DNA of 64,000 nt from Phycisphaerae bacterium. GTDB taxonomy: Bacteria > Planctomycetota > Phycisphaerae > SM23-33. Under the pieces are notes generated by a model. That model made no database searches. It was not told where the DNA came from and saw nothing but the letters and a program-made list of their open reading frames with translations. The position numbers and the translations under genes are program-made. The stretch lies in the NCBI GenBank assembly GCA_030745875.1, contig JASLNT010000011.1:51783-115782 (forward strand). Direction: 5' to 3'. This document shows, piece after piece, positions 8,950 to 16,952 of the stretch; within the stretch, counting starts at the first letter, position 1, and every line of letters starts with the position of its first letter.

Positions 8950-9795
8950 CTACCGTCGGCGCCGGGCAAGCAGAGCAGATCCGCCCATGACCAGAATCGT
9001 CAGCACAGCAGGCTCCGGCGCCTCGCCGACGGAAGCGATATCCGGCGCCGAAGCAACCCCAGCGCCAAAATTTTCGCGAAGGATCGCAAAGTCCGCCAGA
9101 TCGACAACATCGTCGTCGTTGAAGTCGGCGCTGTTGGCGCCGGGGGCCCCGCCGAACTGGGCGATGAAGTTATCGTAATCGAGATCGTCGACAACATCGT
9201 CGCCGTTGCTGTCGCCCGGAACATCAACAATCACGGTGGTGAGCGGAAGGTCGTTTGGAACCGATACGTCGGAACCCGGAGCCCAACTCCAACCATCCCA
9301 GTCACCGTCAGAAAGTATCCGGTCGCCCGCGCCCGAACCGCTGTACGTCCACTCTTGGGCATCGGTGCTGAGGTAGTAACGCCACGATCCAAACAACCAT
9401 CCTTCGGCGTAGTAGTCGTCCGCATCCGCCTTGTCAAAACCGTCACCGTCCGCATCCCACCCAATACCGTAGACCGCTCCGGGGTAAAACGGATGCCATT
9501 CGAGATAGAAGCGGTTGTCGGCGTTACTGATCGCGGTGAGCATGTGAATGCCTTTGTCGTCGTCGGTCCAGCGGTATCCGAAAACCAGGGAGTCCTTGCC
9601 CGGTATCTGCCAATCGACCACCATCAGCGCTTCGCCGACTCCGTCTCCGGGGTCGGCGCCGGCCCAGTACGTGACGGTCACGTCGTCGAACGTGTAGGCC
9701 CCAACCGGAGCCGGTGCGCTCAACGTCGCCATCGCAACCAGGAACACCGTCGCCAATGTCGCAACGCCGTCAGTCTTACAGAAAACACGGAACAT
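8950..9795 (-). CDS. PEP-CTERM surface protein with dockerin-like EF-hands
   Basis: 281 aa; ATG at 9795 has AGGAG 7 nt upstream (the in-frame GTG at 9798 is less likely). Signal peptide to about residue 33. The body (YTFDDVTVTYWAGADPGDG, MVVDWQIPGKDSLVFGYRW, HMLTAISNADNRFYLEW) is a beta-rich secreted domain I do not recognise with certainty. It is followed by two Ca-binding loops, DSNGDDVVDDLDYDNF and DFNDDDVVDLADF, as in dockerin type I, and a PEP-CTERM tail: PEP, a hydrophobic helix, then RRRR. The tail predicts exosortase sorting to the surface. It is the second gene downstream of the B12 riboswitch. Confidence 0.88.
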   Translation of the reverse strand: MFRVFCKTDGVATLATVFLVAMATLSAPAPVGAYTFDDVTVTYWAGADPGDGVGEALMVVDWQIPGKDSLVFGYRWTDDDKGIHMLTAISNADNRFYLEWHPFYPGAVYGIGWDADGDGFDKADADDYYAEGWLFGSWRYYLSTDAQEWTYSGSGAGDRILSDGDWDGWSWAPGSDVSVPNDLPLTTVIVDVPGDSNGDDVVDDLDYDNFIAQFGGAPGANSADFNDDDVVDLADFAILRENFGAGVASAPDIASVGEAPEPAVLTILVMGGSALLARRRR

Positions 9796-9873
9796 CACGC
9801 ATCTCCTAATGCGACGCGGAGCGGAACGAGCCAGAGTTCGCCCTGGCCCGTCCCACCGGCCGCGCCGACAAGA

Positions 9874-10761
9874 TTACTTTCTTCGACGCCGCAGCAAACT
9901 CATGCCAGCCAGCGCCAACAGGCTCATGGTGCACGGCTCGGGAAGCTGCGCGCCAACATGTCCTGACGCAATCGAAACAGCGTCCAGTTCAAAGTTCGGG
10001 GGAAAAGCATTGATTACCCCGTCATCGGGCATGCGGAAACGAATATAACCGACCTCGCTCAGACCGGATCCCGACAGATCCAGCCAGTATCCGCCCGCCG
10101 AACCGCCAAGCAGCGTTTTGATTTCCGCATAGGTCTTTCCGTCGAAGTCGGAAAGAGTTCCGGTAAAAGGCTGTGAGAAATCCGCTTCGGTCAGTCCGAC
10201 CGTGGACGTCAGAAAAGGGTTCGACGCGTCGAGCCAAACGTTCGTCGGAATGTTCGGGGTTATCGGTCCAAGGTACGTCCAGTCCGAACCGTCGTAACTG
10301 ACATCAACTTTAACCGTGTCGATCCCAAACGCAAAGACAGGCGTACCAGCCACACCGTCGTTATTGGGGTAACTGGAGTCGGCCAATGCGACATTCGTGA
10401 ACAGACCGATATCGGGTCCGGGGCGGACTGCAACGTAGTTTTCCAGACGAAGCGTAAGACGCCCGCCCTCTCCTATCGAGACGATCTGGTCCGGATCGGC
10501 AGCCGGGCTGAAGGTGCTGACAATAGCACCCGGGGTGGTCATGTAAGGCTCAACGACAAATCCCGTGGGCTTGCCCAACGCCGCCGTATGATACGGATCC
10601 GTCAACGGGATCGTTTCCACCTCAGTCCAGGTGTCGTCACCGTACCAGCGTCCAGCGGGTGCGGCGCCGGCGTCGTAATGGATCACTTGTGCGGCAAAGC
10701 TGTCGGCCAGCACTGGAGTGCTTATCCCCACCAGTAATGCTATAAGTACGAATCTCTTCAT
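9874..10761 (-). CDS. PEP-CTERM surface protein, first gene after B12 riboswitch
   Basis: 295 aa. Signal peptide about 1-19 (MKRFVLIALLVGISTPVLA), a beta-rich body (IVSIGEGGRLTLRLENYV, RPGPDIGLFTNVAL, VDVSYDGSDWTYLG, YIRFRMPDDG) and a PEP-CTERM tail (LPEPCTMSLLALAG then RRRRK). ATG 10761 is preceded by AGAGGAAGTG. The 5' leader of about 530 nt contains a cobalamin riboswitch and an intrinsic terminator in the same orientation, with no other convincing gene between, so expression is predicted to fall when B12 is abundant. A role in surface capture of cobalamin, like the BtuG-type lipoproteins of Bacteroides, is inference only. Confidence 0.88.
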   Translation of the reverse strand: MKRFVLIALLVGISTPVLADSFAAQVIHYDAGAAPAGRWYGDDTWTEVETIPLTDPYHTAALGKPTGFVVEPYMTTPGAIVSTFSPAADPDQIVSIGEGGRLTLRLENYVAVRPGPDIGLFTNVALADSSYPNNDGVAGTPVFAFGIDTVKVDVSYDGSDWTYLGPITPNIPTNVWLDASNPFLTSTVGLTEADFSQPFTGTLSDFDGKTYAEIKTLLGGSAGGYWLDLSGSGLSEVGYIRFRMPDDGVINAFPPNFELDAVSIASGHVGAQLPEPCTMSLLALAGMSLLRRRRK

Positions 10762-11016
10762 TATTCACTTCCTCTTCTTGTTTTGCCGGTTGCCCGGCGA
10801 GTTAATCAGACATTAGGCTCCATACGTTAAATAGTTGTGTGGGTTATTTGCCTTTCACCTCCTGCATTCCCTTCGCAAAGCCCACTGCGAATGGTCGAAA
10901 GCCCGGGCGCAAAGCTATCGGCCTGCGATCTGGGAGGGGATCATTGGAGCCGATTGCGAGGGGGACTGCTCGCCCAGAAGACAGGCGTCTCATCGTGAGT
11001 CCCGCGCGCGAACTCC
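10762..11016 (-). other. Untranslated leader between riboswitch terminator and PEP-CTERM gene
   Basis: About 255 nt. No credible ORF on either strand. It holds one strong Shine-Dalgarno-like AGGAGGTGA (minus strand, near 10858) that is followed by a stop codon within a few triplets, so it does not open a gene. The real ribosome-binding site, AGAGGAAGTG, lies just before ATG 10761. Confidence 0.5.
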
Positions 11017-11055
11017 AAAAAAGAACCCCAAGCCTAGCAAATCGCAGGCCTGGGG
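11017..11055 (-). terminator. Intrinsic terminator of the riboswitch expression platform
   Basis: On the minus strand CCCCAGGCCT pairs with AGGCTTGGGG (one G-U pair) around a 10-nt loop, followed directly by TTCTTTTTT. It lies 66 nt after the aptamer and about 255 nt before the PEP-CTERM start, where a premature terminator for an OFF-type cobalamin riboswitch is expected. Confidence 0.85.
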
Positions 11056-11120
11056 ACCATGGCATGTCAAACCACTGCATCCCGGAAGCCGATGACTCGC
11101 GAAGGCGGGTCCAGGTCGAT

Positions 11121-11290
11121 CACAGGCAGGTCTTCTGGCTTCCGGGTCATCCTTCCGCTGCGCCTTCCCATCGAGACACCAAGTCGTCGACAGTGGCATT
11201 CTAGCAGCGGTCGTCACCGGTTACAGCGGCGCGTCCGCGGCCGATTTTCACGGCCTTCCCTGAGCCCGATCACTCGTCGGGCAAACCTGT
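11121..11290 (-). ncRNA. Cobalamin (B12) riboswitch aptamer
   Basis: Reading the minus strand, the conserved blocks occur in order: ACAGG (P1 5' side), CTCAGGGAAG, CCGTGAAAATCGG, GGACGCGCCGCTGTAACCG, ATGCCACTG, TGGGAAGGCGC, GAAGCCAGAAGACCTGCC, then CCTGT closing P1. This matches the B12-box class. It points toward the PEP-CTERM gene at 9874-10761; nrnA and the btu-type importer genes lie upstream of it and cannot be its cis targets. 11137-11145 is perfectly complementary to 11082-11090, which may be part of the switching structure. Confidence 0.95.
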
Positions 11291-11371
11291 AACGGAGGCG
11301 AGTATAACGCTAATTGCGGAAATGTCAAGCTTATTCAATAGTCCGCATCAAGAATAAATCCTGGTGGGAAT

Positions 11372-12388
11372 TCAGGAGGCGGAATCTGCAAACGCCCTGC
11401 CCCATGCGGATATGAGTTGAGCTTTGAGATCGTCAATCGGTATCGTGCTTCGCAGTCCGGCCGCCCTGCGGTGCCCTCCCCCGCCAAATTCGCTCGCCAG
11501 TTCAGCAACGTCCACTTGGTCGCGACTGCGCAGACTCACGCGAATCTGCTCGCGGTCCTCAACAAGTAGAATCGCCGATTCCACCGTTCCTATCCGCAAG
11601 GCTTCGTTAACCATGTTCTCAGTCTCGCTCCGCAGCCCGCCGGTTTCGTTGAAGTCCGTTGACCTGAGCACCATCACCGCCAGTTGCGAATCGAAATAGA
11701 ACTCCATGCCCTCCAGCAACCGAACCATCAGCAACAATCTCTCAGGCCTATCGTTCTGATATATCTTGCGGTAGAGAACGTCGGGCCTGACGCCCATATC
11801 GGTCCAGTGCGCCACGGCGCGCAGACATCGCCCGTCGGTGTTGGCGAATCTCAACCATCCGGTGTCGGTCATGACCGCGGAGAGAAGCGATTCGGCTATG
11901 GCGGCATCCATCGGCCAGTTGAGCGCATCGATAATCTCACCGACCATCACCCCGGTGGCTGCGGCCGAACTGTCGATCCACGCAACATCGCTAAGCGTAT
12001 CGCCCGTTGAGTGGTGGTCTATAACCACGATCTTATCCGACAATCCTCCAAGCACGTCGTCCAGACCGTCAAGCTGGGCCAGGGCGTGCGTATCGAGAAT
12101 GACAATAAGATCGCTGGTCTCGGCGAGAGTTCCAAATTCACTGATCCCAGCCAGGTGCTGGTGATTGAACATGAATCCCAGTCGAGCCGGTATCTCACCG
12201 GGCACAAGCATGCGAACGTCCTTTCCGACGGCGCGGGCGGCGGTCCCCATCGCCTGCATCGAACCCAACCCGTCACCATCGGGACGAGCGTGAGTAACCA
12301 GCAGCATACTGTCCGCATTGGACAACCTTCTCAGAACCGCACGGAACGATTCATCATCCTGGTGACTGTCTGACGAGTTCTCTGACAC
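11372..12388 (-). CDS. nrnA: DHH-family oligoribonuclease / pAp phosphatase
   Basis: 338 aa with a GTG start preceded by AAAGGA. DHH phosphoesterase motifs are visible: HARPDGDGLGS (metal-binding D residues, about 33-43), LDTHALAQLD, and IDHHSTGD (the DHH box). The C-terminal DHHA1 domain ends in FGGGGHRRAAG. These match NrnA, which degrades 2-5-mer oligoribonucleotides to mononucleotides and dephosphorylates pAp in the cytoplasm. The start overlaps the ribF end by 35 nt, the last gene of the compact minus-strand run. It could alternatively be a c-di-NMP (GdpP-like) stand-alone DHH enzyme, but no PAS or GGDEF part exists here. Confidence 0.9.
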   Translation of the reverse strand: MSENSSDSHQDDESFRAVLRRLSNADSMLLVTHARPDGDGLGSMQAMGTAARAVGKDVRMLVPGEIPARLGFMFNHQHLAGISEFGTLAETSDLIVILDTHALAQLDGLDDVLGGLSDKIVVIDHHSTGDTLSDVAWIDSSAAATGVMVGEIIDALNWPMDAAIAESLLSAVMTDTGWLRFANTDGRCLRAVAHWTDMGVRPDVLYRKIYQNDRPERLLLMVRLLEGMEFYFDSQLAVMVLRSTDFNETGGLRSETENMVNEALRIGTVESAILLVEDREQIRVSLRSRDQVDVAELASEFGGGGHRRAAGLRSTIPIDDLKAQLISAWGRAFADSAS

Positions 12389-13307
12389 GCTCTACATCCT
12401 TTCTCATTTGGTCGGCTAGCTCCGCGGTGGACTCAAACTTCACCTGATCCCGCAAACGAGTTTCAAAACTGAGCGTCATTATCTTACCATAAAAGCATCC
12501 CTCCACATCGAGCAGAAAGGCCTCGATCGCCCTGGCCGATCCATCGAAGGTCGGTTGGTCTCCGATACTGATCGCCGCAAGATGCTCCCGTTGGTCTACT
12601 CTTGCAATCCCCGCGTATACCCCGTCGGCGGGAACAATCTGCGAACCGGGATCGACATTGGCGGTGGGATAGTTCATACCCCTGCCCCTCTGGGCGCCTT
12701 CAACCACCGTACCGCAAATCTCGAACGGGCGCCCCAAGGCCCGTGCGGCCGATTCGACCCGACCCTGAAGCAGCAGCTTGCGAACAAGCGTACTGGAGAT
12801 CAGCACCGGTCCGTCGCCAAGATCGGCCACTATCGACTCAGCCAGATGGACGGTAAATCCGCATTTCACACCCGAGGCGCGAAGCGTCCGCACATCGCCC
12901 GCACGGTTGCGACCGTAGAAGAAATTATTTCCCTCAACAATGTGTTTTGGCGCGAAATATCCGACAAGAATCTCTCTGACAAAATCTTCCGGCGGTAGCG
13001 ACAGCAACTCTATATTTGCCTGGGCGGTGACGGAATAGTCGGCTCCGCATTCGCACAGCAACGAGGCCTTGCAATCGGGCAGGGTGAGTCGCTGCGGAGA
13101 AGCGTCGGGGTGAAGCACCAGTCCGGGCGGCGGATCGAACGTCATGGCGACAACGGGAATAGCTTCGGCGTCGGCGAGGGCTCTGGCCGAAGCAATAATA
13201 CTCCGGTGACCAAGATGGACTCCGTCGAAGTTACCGAGCGTCAACACACATCCCCTGGCTTCATCGGGTACGTTGTCCAATCCTGTTATGCATCGTGGAT
13301 TCATCAT
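12354..13307 (-). CDS. ribF: Bifunctional riboflavin kinase / FMN adenylyltransferase
   Basis: 317 aa from ATG 13307 (MMNPRCITGL); a longer frame begins at a TTG with no ribosome-binding site. The FAD synthetase domain has TLGNFDGVHLGH (about 25-36), the nucleotidyltransferase HxGH-like motif, and VALT-type MTFDPPP. The C-terminal riboflavin kinase domain has GRPFEICGTVVEGAQRGRGMNYPTANV (flavokinase GxPTAN signature) and DGVYAG. The enzyme makes FMN and FAD from riboflavin with two ATP in the cytoplasm. It lies between btuD and nrnA and overlaps the latter. Confidence 0.93.
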   Translation of the reverse strand: MMNPRCITGLDNVPDEARGCVLTLGNFDGVHLGHRSIIASARALADAEAIPVVAMTFDPPPGLVLHPDASPQRLTLPDCKASLLCECGADYSVTAQANIELLSLPPEDFVREILVGYFAPKHIVEGNNFFYGRNRAGDVRTLRASGVKCGFTVHLAESIVADLGDGPVLISSTLVRKLLLQGRVESAARALGRPFEICGTVVEGAQRGRGMNYPTANVDPGSQIVPADGVYAGIARVDQREHLAAISIGDQPTFDGSARAIEAFLLDVEGCFYGKIMTLSFETRLRDQVKFESTAELADQMRKDVERVRELVRQSPG

Positions 13308-13398
13308 CGTTCTTATTACCGCCGGGCAATCGCCCGTAACGTTGAGTTTAGCATCGTCGAGCAAGCCTCACAAGCACACGAGAATTCCCCTGATCCGG

Positions 13399-14190
13399 TC
13401 ACCTGGCCTGCACAATGGGCCTGCTGCAGCCGGGAGACTCGATCAGATCAATCTCCACACCGTAGGTCTCGGCGAGGATTTCCCGATCGATAACCTGCTC
13501 GACAGCTCCGCTGGCGACTACTCGTCCGTCCCGCATCAGCACTAGCTCGTCGGCGAACCGTGCGGCGAGATTTATGTCGTGTGAAACGCAAACCACCGCC
13601 ATTCCCCAATCGTCAGCCAGACGGCGCATCATGCGGTATATCTTCAACTGATTGGCGATGTCGAGATGACTGGTCGGTTCGTCCAGCAGCAGAACCGACG
13701 GCTGCTGGGCAAGCGCACGAGCGATCATAACGCACTGGGCCTCACCACCGGAAAGTTCGTCGAGCATACGGTCTGCAAAATCCAGCGTGCCCGTCATTTC
13801 CATCGCCGCCCGTCCGATCCCCTGGTCCTGACGGCTGGTCAGTCCAAGTATCCCGGTGTGCGAAAGGCGCCCGGTAAGTACAATCTCGGCGACGGTGAAA
13901 GCAAAGGCGACTCCAGGCTGCTGGGGCACGTACGCCATGAGTCTGGCCCGTCTGCGCGGACTGTAGCCGGCGATCGCCTTGCCGTCGAGTTCTATGCTCC
14001 CGCTATTGGGACGATGCTGCCCGAGCAGACAACCCAGCAGCGTGGTTTTGCCCGAACCGTTTGACCCGAGCACGCACACCAGGCGCCCAGCCGCAGCAGC
14101 AAGATCTACGCCGTCCAGCACATTCAGCCCCGCACGGTAGGCGAACTTCACGTCCGAAGCTGTGAGAATGTGTCCAGGCGAATCGCTCAT
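13399..14190 (-). CDS. btuD: ABC importer ATPase, BtuD/FecE type
   Basis: 263 aa. ATG 14190 overlaps the stop of the permease gene (ATGA); the longer open frame upstream is a shadow of the permease. Walker A GSNGSGKTT, Q-loop VPQQPG, signature LSGGEAQ, Walker B VLLLDEPTSHLD and the H-loop VSHD are all intact. It energises uptake of cobalamin, heme or ferric siderophores through the BtuC-like permease beside it. Assignment to B12 is favoured by gene order and by the B12 riboswitch in the same region, but the family alone does not decide the substrate. Confidence 0.85.
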   Translation of the reverse strand: MSDSPGHILTASDVKFAYRAGLNVLDGVDLAAAAGRLVCVLGSNGSGKTTLLGCLLGQHRPNSGSIELDGKAIAGYSPRRRARLMAYVPQQPGVAFAFTVAEIVLTGRLSHTGILGLTSRQDQGIGRAAMEMTGTLDFADRMLDELSGGEAQCVMIARALAQQPSVLLLDEPTSHLDIANQLKIYRMMRRLADDWGMAVVCVSHDINLAARFADELVLMRDGRVVASGAVEQVIDREILAETYGVEIDLIESPGCSRPIVQAR

Positions 14191-15197
14191 AGGACACCTC
14201 CGCCTCGGCGAGTTCTGAGCAGGTAGATGAAGAACGGACCGCCCGCCATCGCAGTTATCACGCCGACTGGAAGCTCGCCCATACCAACCCATATATCGAT
14301 CAGGCGGCAGAGCGTGTCGGCCGCCATAAGGAAGAACGCCCCGCCAAATCCGCTGACAATAACCAGCATGCGATGATCCGGTCCGAGAAGCATCCGGCAG
14401 ACGTGCGGGACTATCAGTCCGAGAAAACCGATCGGGCCGGCCAGTGAAACCGCCATCGCCGTCATCAGCGAGACCACCACAAAAGTCTGAATTCGCAGCG
14501 AGTGAACAGACACGCCGGTCGAAGACGCCACGTCGTCGCCCAGACCCAACGCATTGAACGCCGCCCCCTTGGCGAAGATCACCCCCCAAGCGAGCAAAAC
14601 CGCTGATGCGCAGACGACCAGCAGGATCGGAGCGTTCCATATCCACTCGGGCACTTTGCCCATACCCCATCCGATGAAGTGTATCATCTCAGTCGGCTGG
14701 GTGAACTGGAGTATCACCAGGATAAGCGCCCCGTTGAACACATTAATCATCACTCCGGCAAGCAGCAGCACGTACGGGTCGAGGCGTCCCCTGCGGTGTG
14801 CGATCGCATAGACCACCACCGCTGTGGCTAATCCGCCCACCATCGCAAGCATCGGCGTGGTCGCCCATTTGGGCAACGCAAAATGCGCCGCAAGCGCCAA
14901 TCCGCACAAGACTCCCACACCGGCCCCGCTGGATATCCCGAGAATATACGGTTCGGCCAGCGGATTCCGCAACAGGGCCTGAAGCGCCAAACCCGCAACC
15001 GCCAGCGCCACACCAACCACCGCCGCCACCGCCGCACGATACAGGCGAAAACGCCATATATCCCAGGTTAAACGATGCTGCCCAACAAGGCTGCATAGAA
15101 GCGCCAACACCACCGCCGCAAGCGACAAGCCCGCCAACCAAAGCAGGAGCTTTCGCCCTGTCACAGCGTTAGGCAATGTAATCGACGCCTGTGTCAT
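14187..15197 (-). CDS. btuC: ABC importer permease, BtuC/FecCD type
   Basis: 336 aa with about ten membrane helices. Signature stretches include LRNPLAEPYILGISSGAGVG, GPIGFLGLIVPHVCRMLLGPDHR and GELPVGVITAMAGGPFF, all typical of FecCD permeases. It forms a homodimer in the inner membrane with the ATPase encoded downstream. The start overlaps the binding-protein stop by 1 nt (TAATG) and the stop overlaps the ATPase start by 4 nt, so the three are one transcript. Confidence 0.88.
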   Translation of the reverse strand: MTQASITLPNAVTGRKLLLWLAGLSLAAVVLALLCSLVGQHRLTWDIWRFRLYRAAVAAVVGVALAVAGLALQALLRNPLAEPYILGISSGAGVGVLCGLALAAHFALPKWATTPMLAMVGGLATAVVVYAIAHRRGRLDPYVLLLAGVMINVFNGALILVILQFTQPTEMIHFIGWGMGKVPEWIWNAPILLVVCASAVLLAWGVIFAKGAAFNALGLGDDVASSTGVSVHSLRIQTFVVVSLMTAMAVSLAGPIGFLGLIVPHVCRMLLGPDHRMLVIVSGFGGAFFLMAADTLCRLIDIWVGMGELPVGVITAMAGGPFFIYLLRTRRGGGVL

Positions 15198-16051
15198 TAG
15201 GAGCCCCCTCGAACAGTTTCAGGATGCAGGAAATCGGCCATCATCGGCGCAAAAGTATCGGCCATACGCCCGGTGGGAATCGTGCATCGACGGTCGGTTA
15301 CTACATGGACGCGTACTTTGTTCGGTGAGCCCGCGGTGAGCTTAGACCAGTATTGGCGGGCCTCCTCGGCGACCAGGGCCTCCGATTCACAGACAATCAC
15401 GTCGGGAGCGAGTTTCAGAAGCGACTCCAGGCCGATCTTCTTCCATCCGTTGTATTTCTCGGCGGCTATGTTGACGCCTCCGGCCACTTCGATCAGTTCG
15501 TTTATAAAAGTCCCCTTCCCCGCGGTCGACGGATCGTGATGCCCCATAACGAAGATCACCCGCGGTTGCGGGCGCCCGGCCACACGGCGGCGGACTGCGT
15601 CAAGCCTATCAAGGAACTCGCTGCGAGCGGTATTCCCCTTGGCGGGATCGCCCATCAGGGTCGCAATCCTCGCCATGGCGTCGGCGATATCGCCAAACGT
15701 TTCGATCCTGACGTATTCGATGCGAATTTTGGGGCTGAGCCTCGCCAGTGTTTCGAATCGCCTGGGGTTGCTCTGGGTGATCAGCACGTCGGGCGAGACA
15801 GCCAGGATCGGTTCTACAGTGATGTTGAGATCGTTGCCCACGATTGGAATATCAAGCTTACCGGGCGGTTTGCAGAATGTCGTCACACCGACAATATGGT
15901 CGCCAAGCCCCATCTCAAAAAGCATCTCAGTAACCGCCGGAGAAAACGACACCGTGCGCGGCTGGGGAGCCTCGGAACGAGGCAAGTCTCGCCCGCATCC
16001 GGAGAACATCAGAATCGTCAGAAGAAGAACCTTGTTCACCAAGTTGTTCAT
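15197..16051 (-). CDS. btuF: ABC importer substrate-binding lipoprotein, BtuF type
   Basis: 284 aa. Lipoprotein signal with ILMFSGC, cysteine about 19. The class III binding-protein pattern is clear: RTVSFSPAVTEMLFEMGLGDHIVGVTTFC, LAVSPDVLITQ, ATLMG, a long linker helix and APDVIVCESEALV. It delivers cobalamin or another metal chelate to the permease. The start overlaps the nnrD stop (ATGA), so it is embedded in the housekeeping run rather than led by its own riboswitch. Confidence 0.85.
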   Translation of the reverse strand: MNNLVNKVLLLTILMFSGCGRDLPRSEAPQPRTVSFSPAVTEMLFEMGLGDHIVGVTTFCKPPGKLDIPIVGNDLNITVEPILAVSPDVLITQSNPRRFETLARLSPKIRIEYVRIETFGDIADAMARIATLMGDPAKGNTARSEFLDRLDAVRRRVAGRPQPRVIFVMGHHDPSTAGKGTFINELIEVAGGVNIAAEKYNGWKKIGLESLLKLAPDVIVCESEALVAEEARQYWSKLTAGSPNKVRVHVVTDRRCTIPTGRMADTFAPMMADFLHPETVRGGS

Positions 16052-16929
16052 CCGGCCTTCCTGATCGCCGCGGGCAAGTAGTCGATAATATCGGCGGCGG
16101 TCATGGACGTTTCTCCGAGTTCATCGGCCGCCAAATCCCCCGCCAGACCATGAATTCGAGCAGCCAGACAGGCTGCATCGAACGGCGAGAGCCCCCCGCC
16201 GATGAACGCTGCAATTAGACCGGTGAGAACATCACCGCTGCCGCCGGCAGCCATCCCCGGATTACCCGTGTCGTTTACGTACAGTCTCGTCGCGTCGGTA
16301 ACTACGGTCCCCGAGCCCTTCAGCAGGCAAACAGGCGGTGGGCAATTCGACCCGCCCCATTTCCCGACGGCTTCGACGGCGGCCGATTCACGTCCGGCCT
16401 GCACGGTCGATACATCCAGACCCGTCAGGCGGGCGAACTCACCGGGATGCGGGGTCAGTACGAGCGGACAATTCCGCAGTTGGGGCCAGTTGGATATCGC
16501 AGCGAGATTGTTCAGTCCATCGGCGTCGAGAACCACCGGACGCGACTGGTCCAGCGCGAAACGAATGACGTTCTCCTGGACAACCCCAACACCCATTCCC
16601 GGACCGACGGCCAGCACGTCGCAGCCTTCGGCGGCTTGGGCGATCTGCTGTGCGGCGCGTGCGGAGAGGTCGCCATTTTCGTCGCAATTCAACGGGATCG
16701 AAGTCGCACAGCAGCACAGCGAGGCGACGGTAAGTTGCACTGGTTCGGGCACGGCGAGAGTGACCAGGCCCGCCCCACCGCGAAACGCCGCATTGCCCGA
16801 CAGCGCGGGAGCCCCGATCATCCCCCGGGAACCCCCAACAATCAACACACGCCCAAAGTCGCTTTTGTGTGATTCGCGGTCCCTGGGCTCAAGGCCTCCC
16901 ACATCCGTAATGCGCTGGATATCGCTCAT
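16048..16929 (-). CDS. nnrD: ADP/ATP-dependent NAD(P)H-hydrate dehydratase
   Basis: 293 aa, matching the C-terminal YjeF/carbohydrate-kinase-like domain only; no epimerase domain is fused. Motifs: GRVLIVGGSRGMIGAP, GPGMG, LDADGLN, LTPHPGEFARL, LLKGSGTVV and NPGMAAGGSGDVLTG (nucleotide-binding and catalytic Asp). It repairs hydrated NAD(P)H (NADHX/NADPHX) in the cytoplasm. It overlaps btuF by 4 nt downstream and follows larB by 23 nt. Confidence 0.92.
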   Translation of the reverse strand: MSDIQRITDVGGLEPRDRESHKSDFGRVLIVGGSRGMIGAPALSGNAAFRGGAGLVTLAVPEPVQLTVASLCCCATSIPLNCDENGDLSARAAQQIAQAAEGCDVLAVGPGMGVGVVQENVIRFALDQSRPVVLDADGLNNLAAISNWPQLRNCPLVLTPHPGEFARLTGLDVSTVQAGRESAAVEAVGKWGGSNCPPPVCLLKGSGTVVTDATRLYVNDTGNPGMAAGGSGDVLTGLIAAFIGGGLSPFDAACLAARIHGLAGDLAADELGETSMTAADIIDYLPAAIRKAG

Positions 16930-16952
16930 GGCTGGACTCCAAGAACCGTAAT

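Noticed and set aside
10835..11292. Several ORFs of 70-120 codons on both strands
   Set aside because: They overlie the cobalamin riboswitch and terminator, lack ribosome-binding sites and have random-looking composition.
13308..13364. TTG start for ribF
   Set aside because: No ribosome-binding site, and family length fits the ATG at 13307.
14191..14670. N-terminal extension of the btuD frame
   Set aside because: It overlaps the btuC coding region, is not ABC-like, and the internal ATG at 14190 has the expected ATGA coupling.
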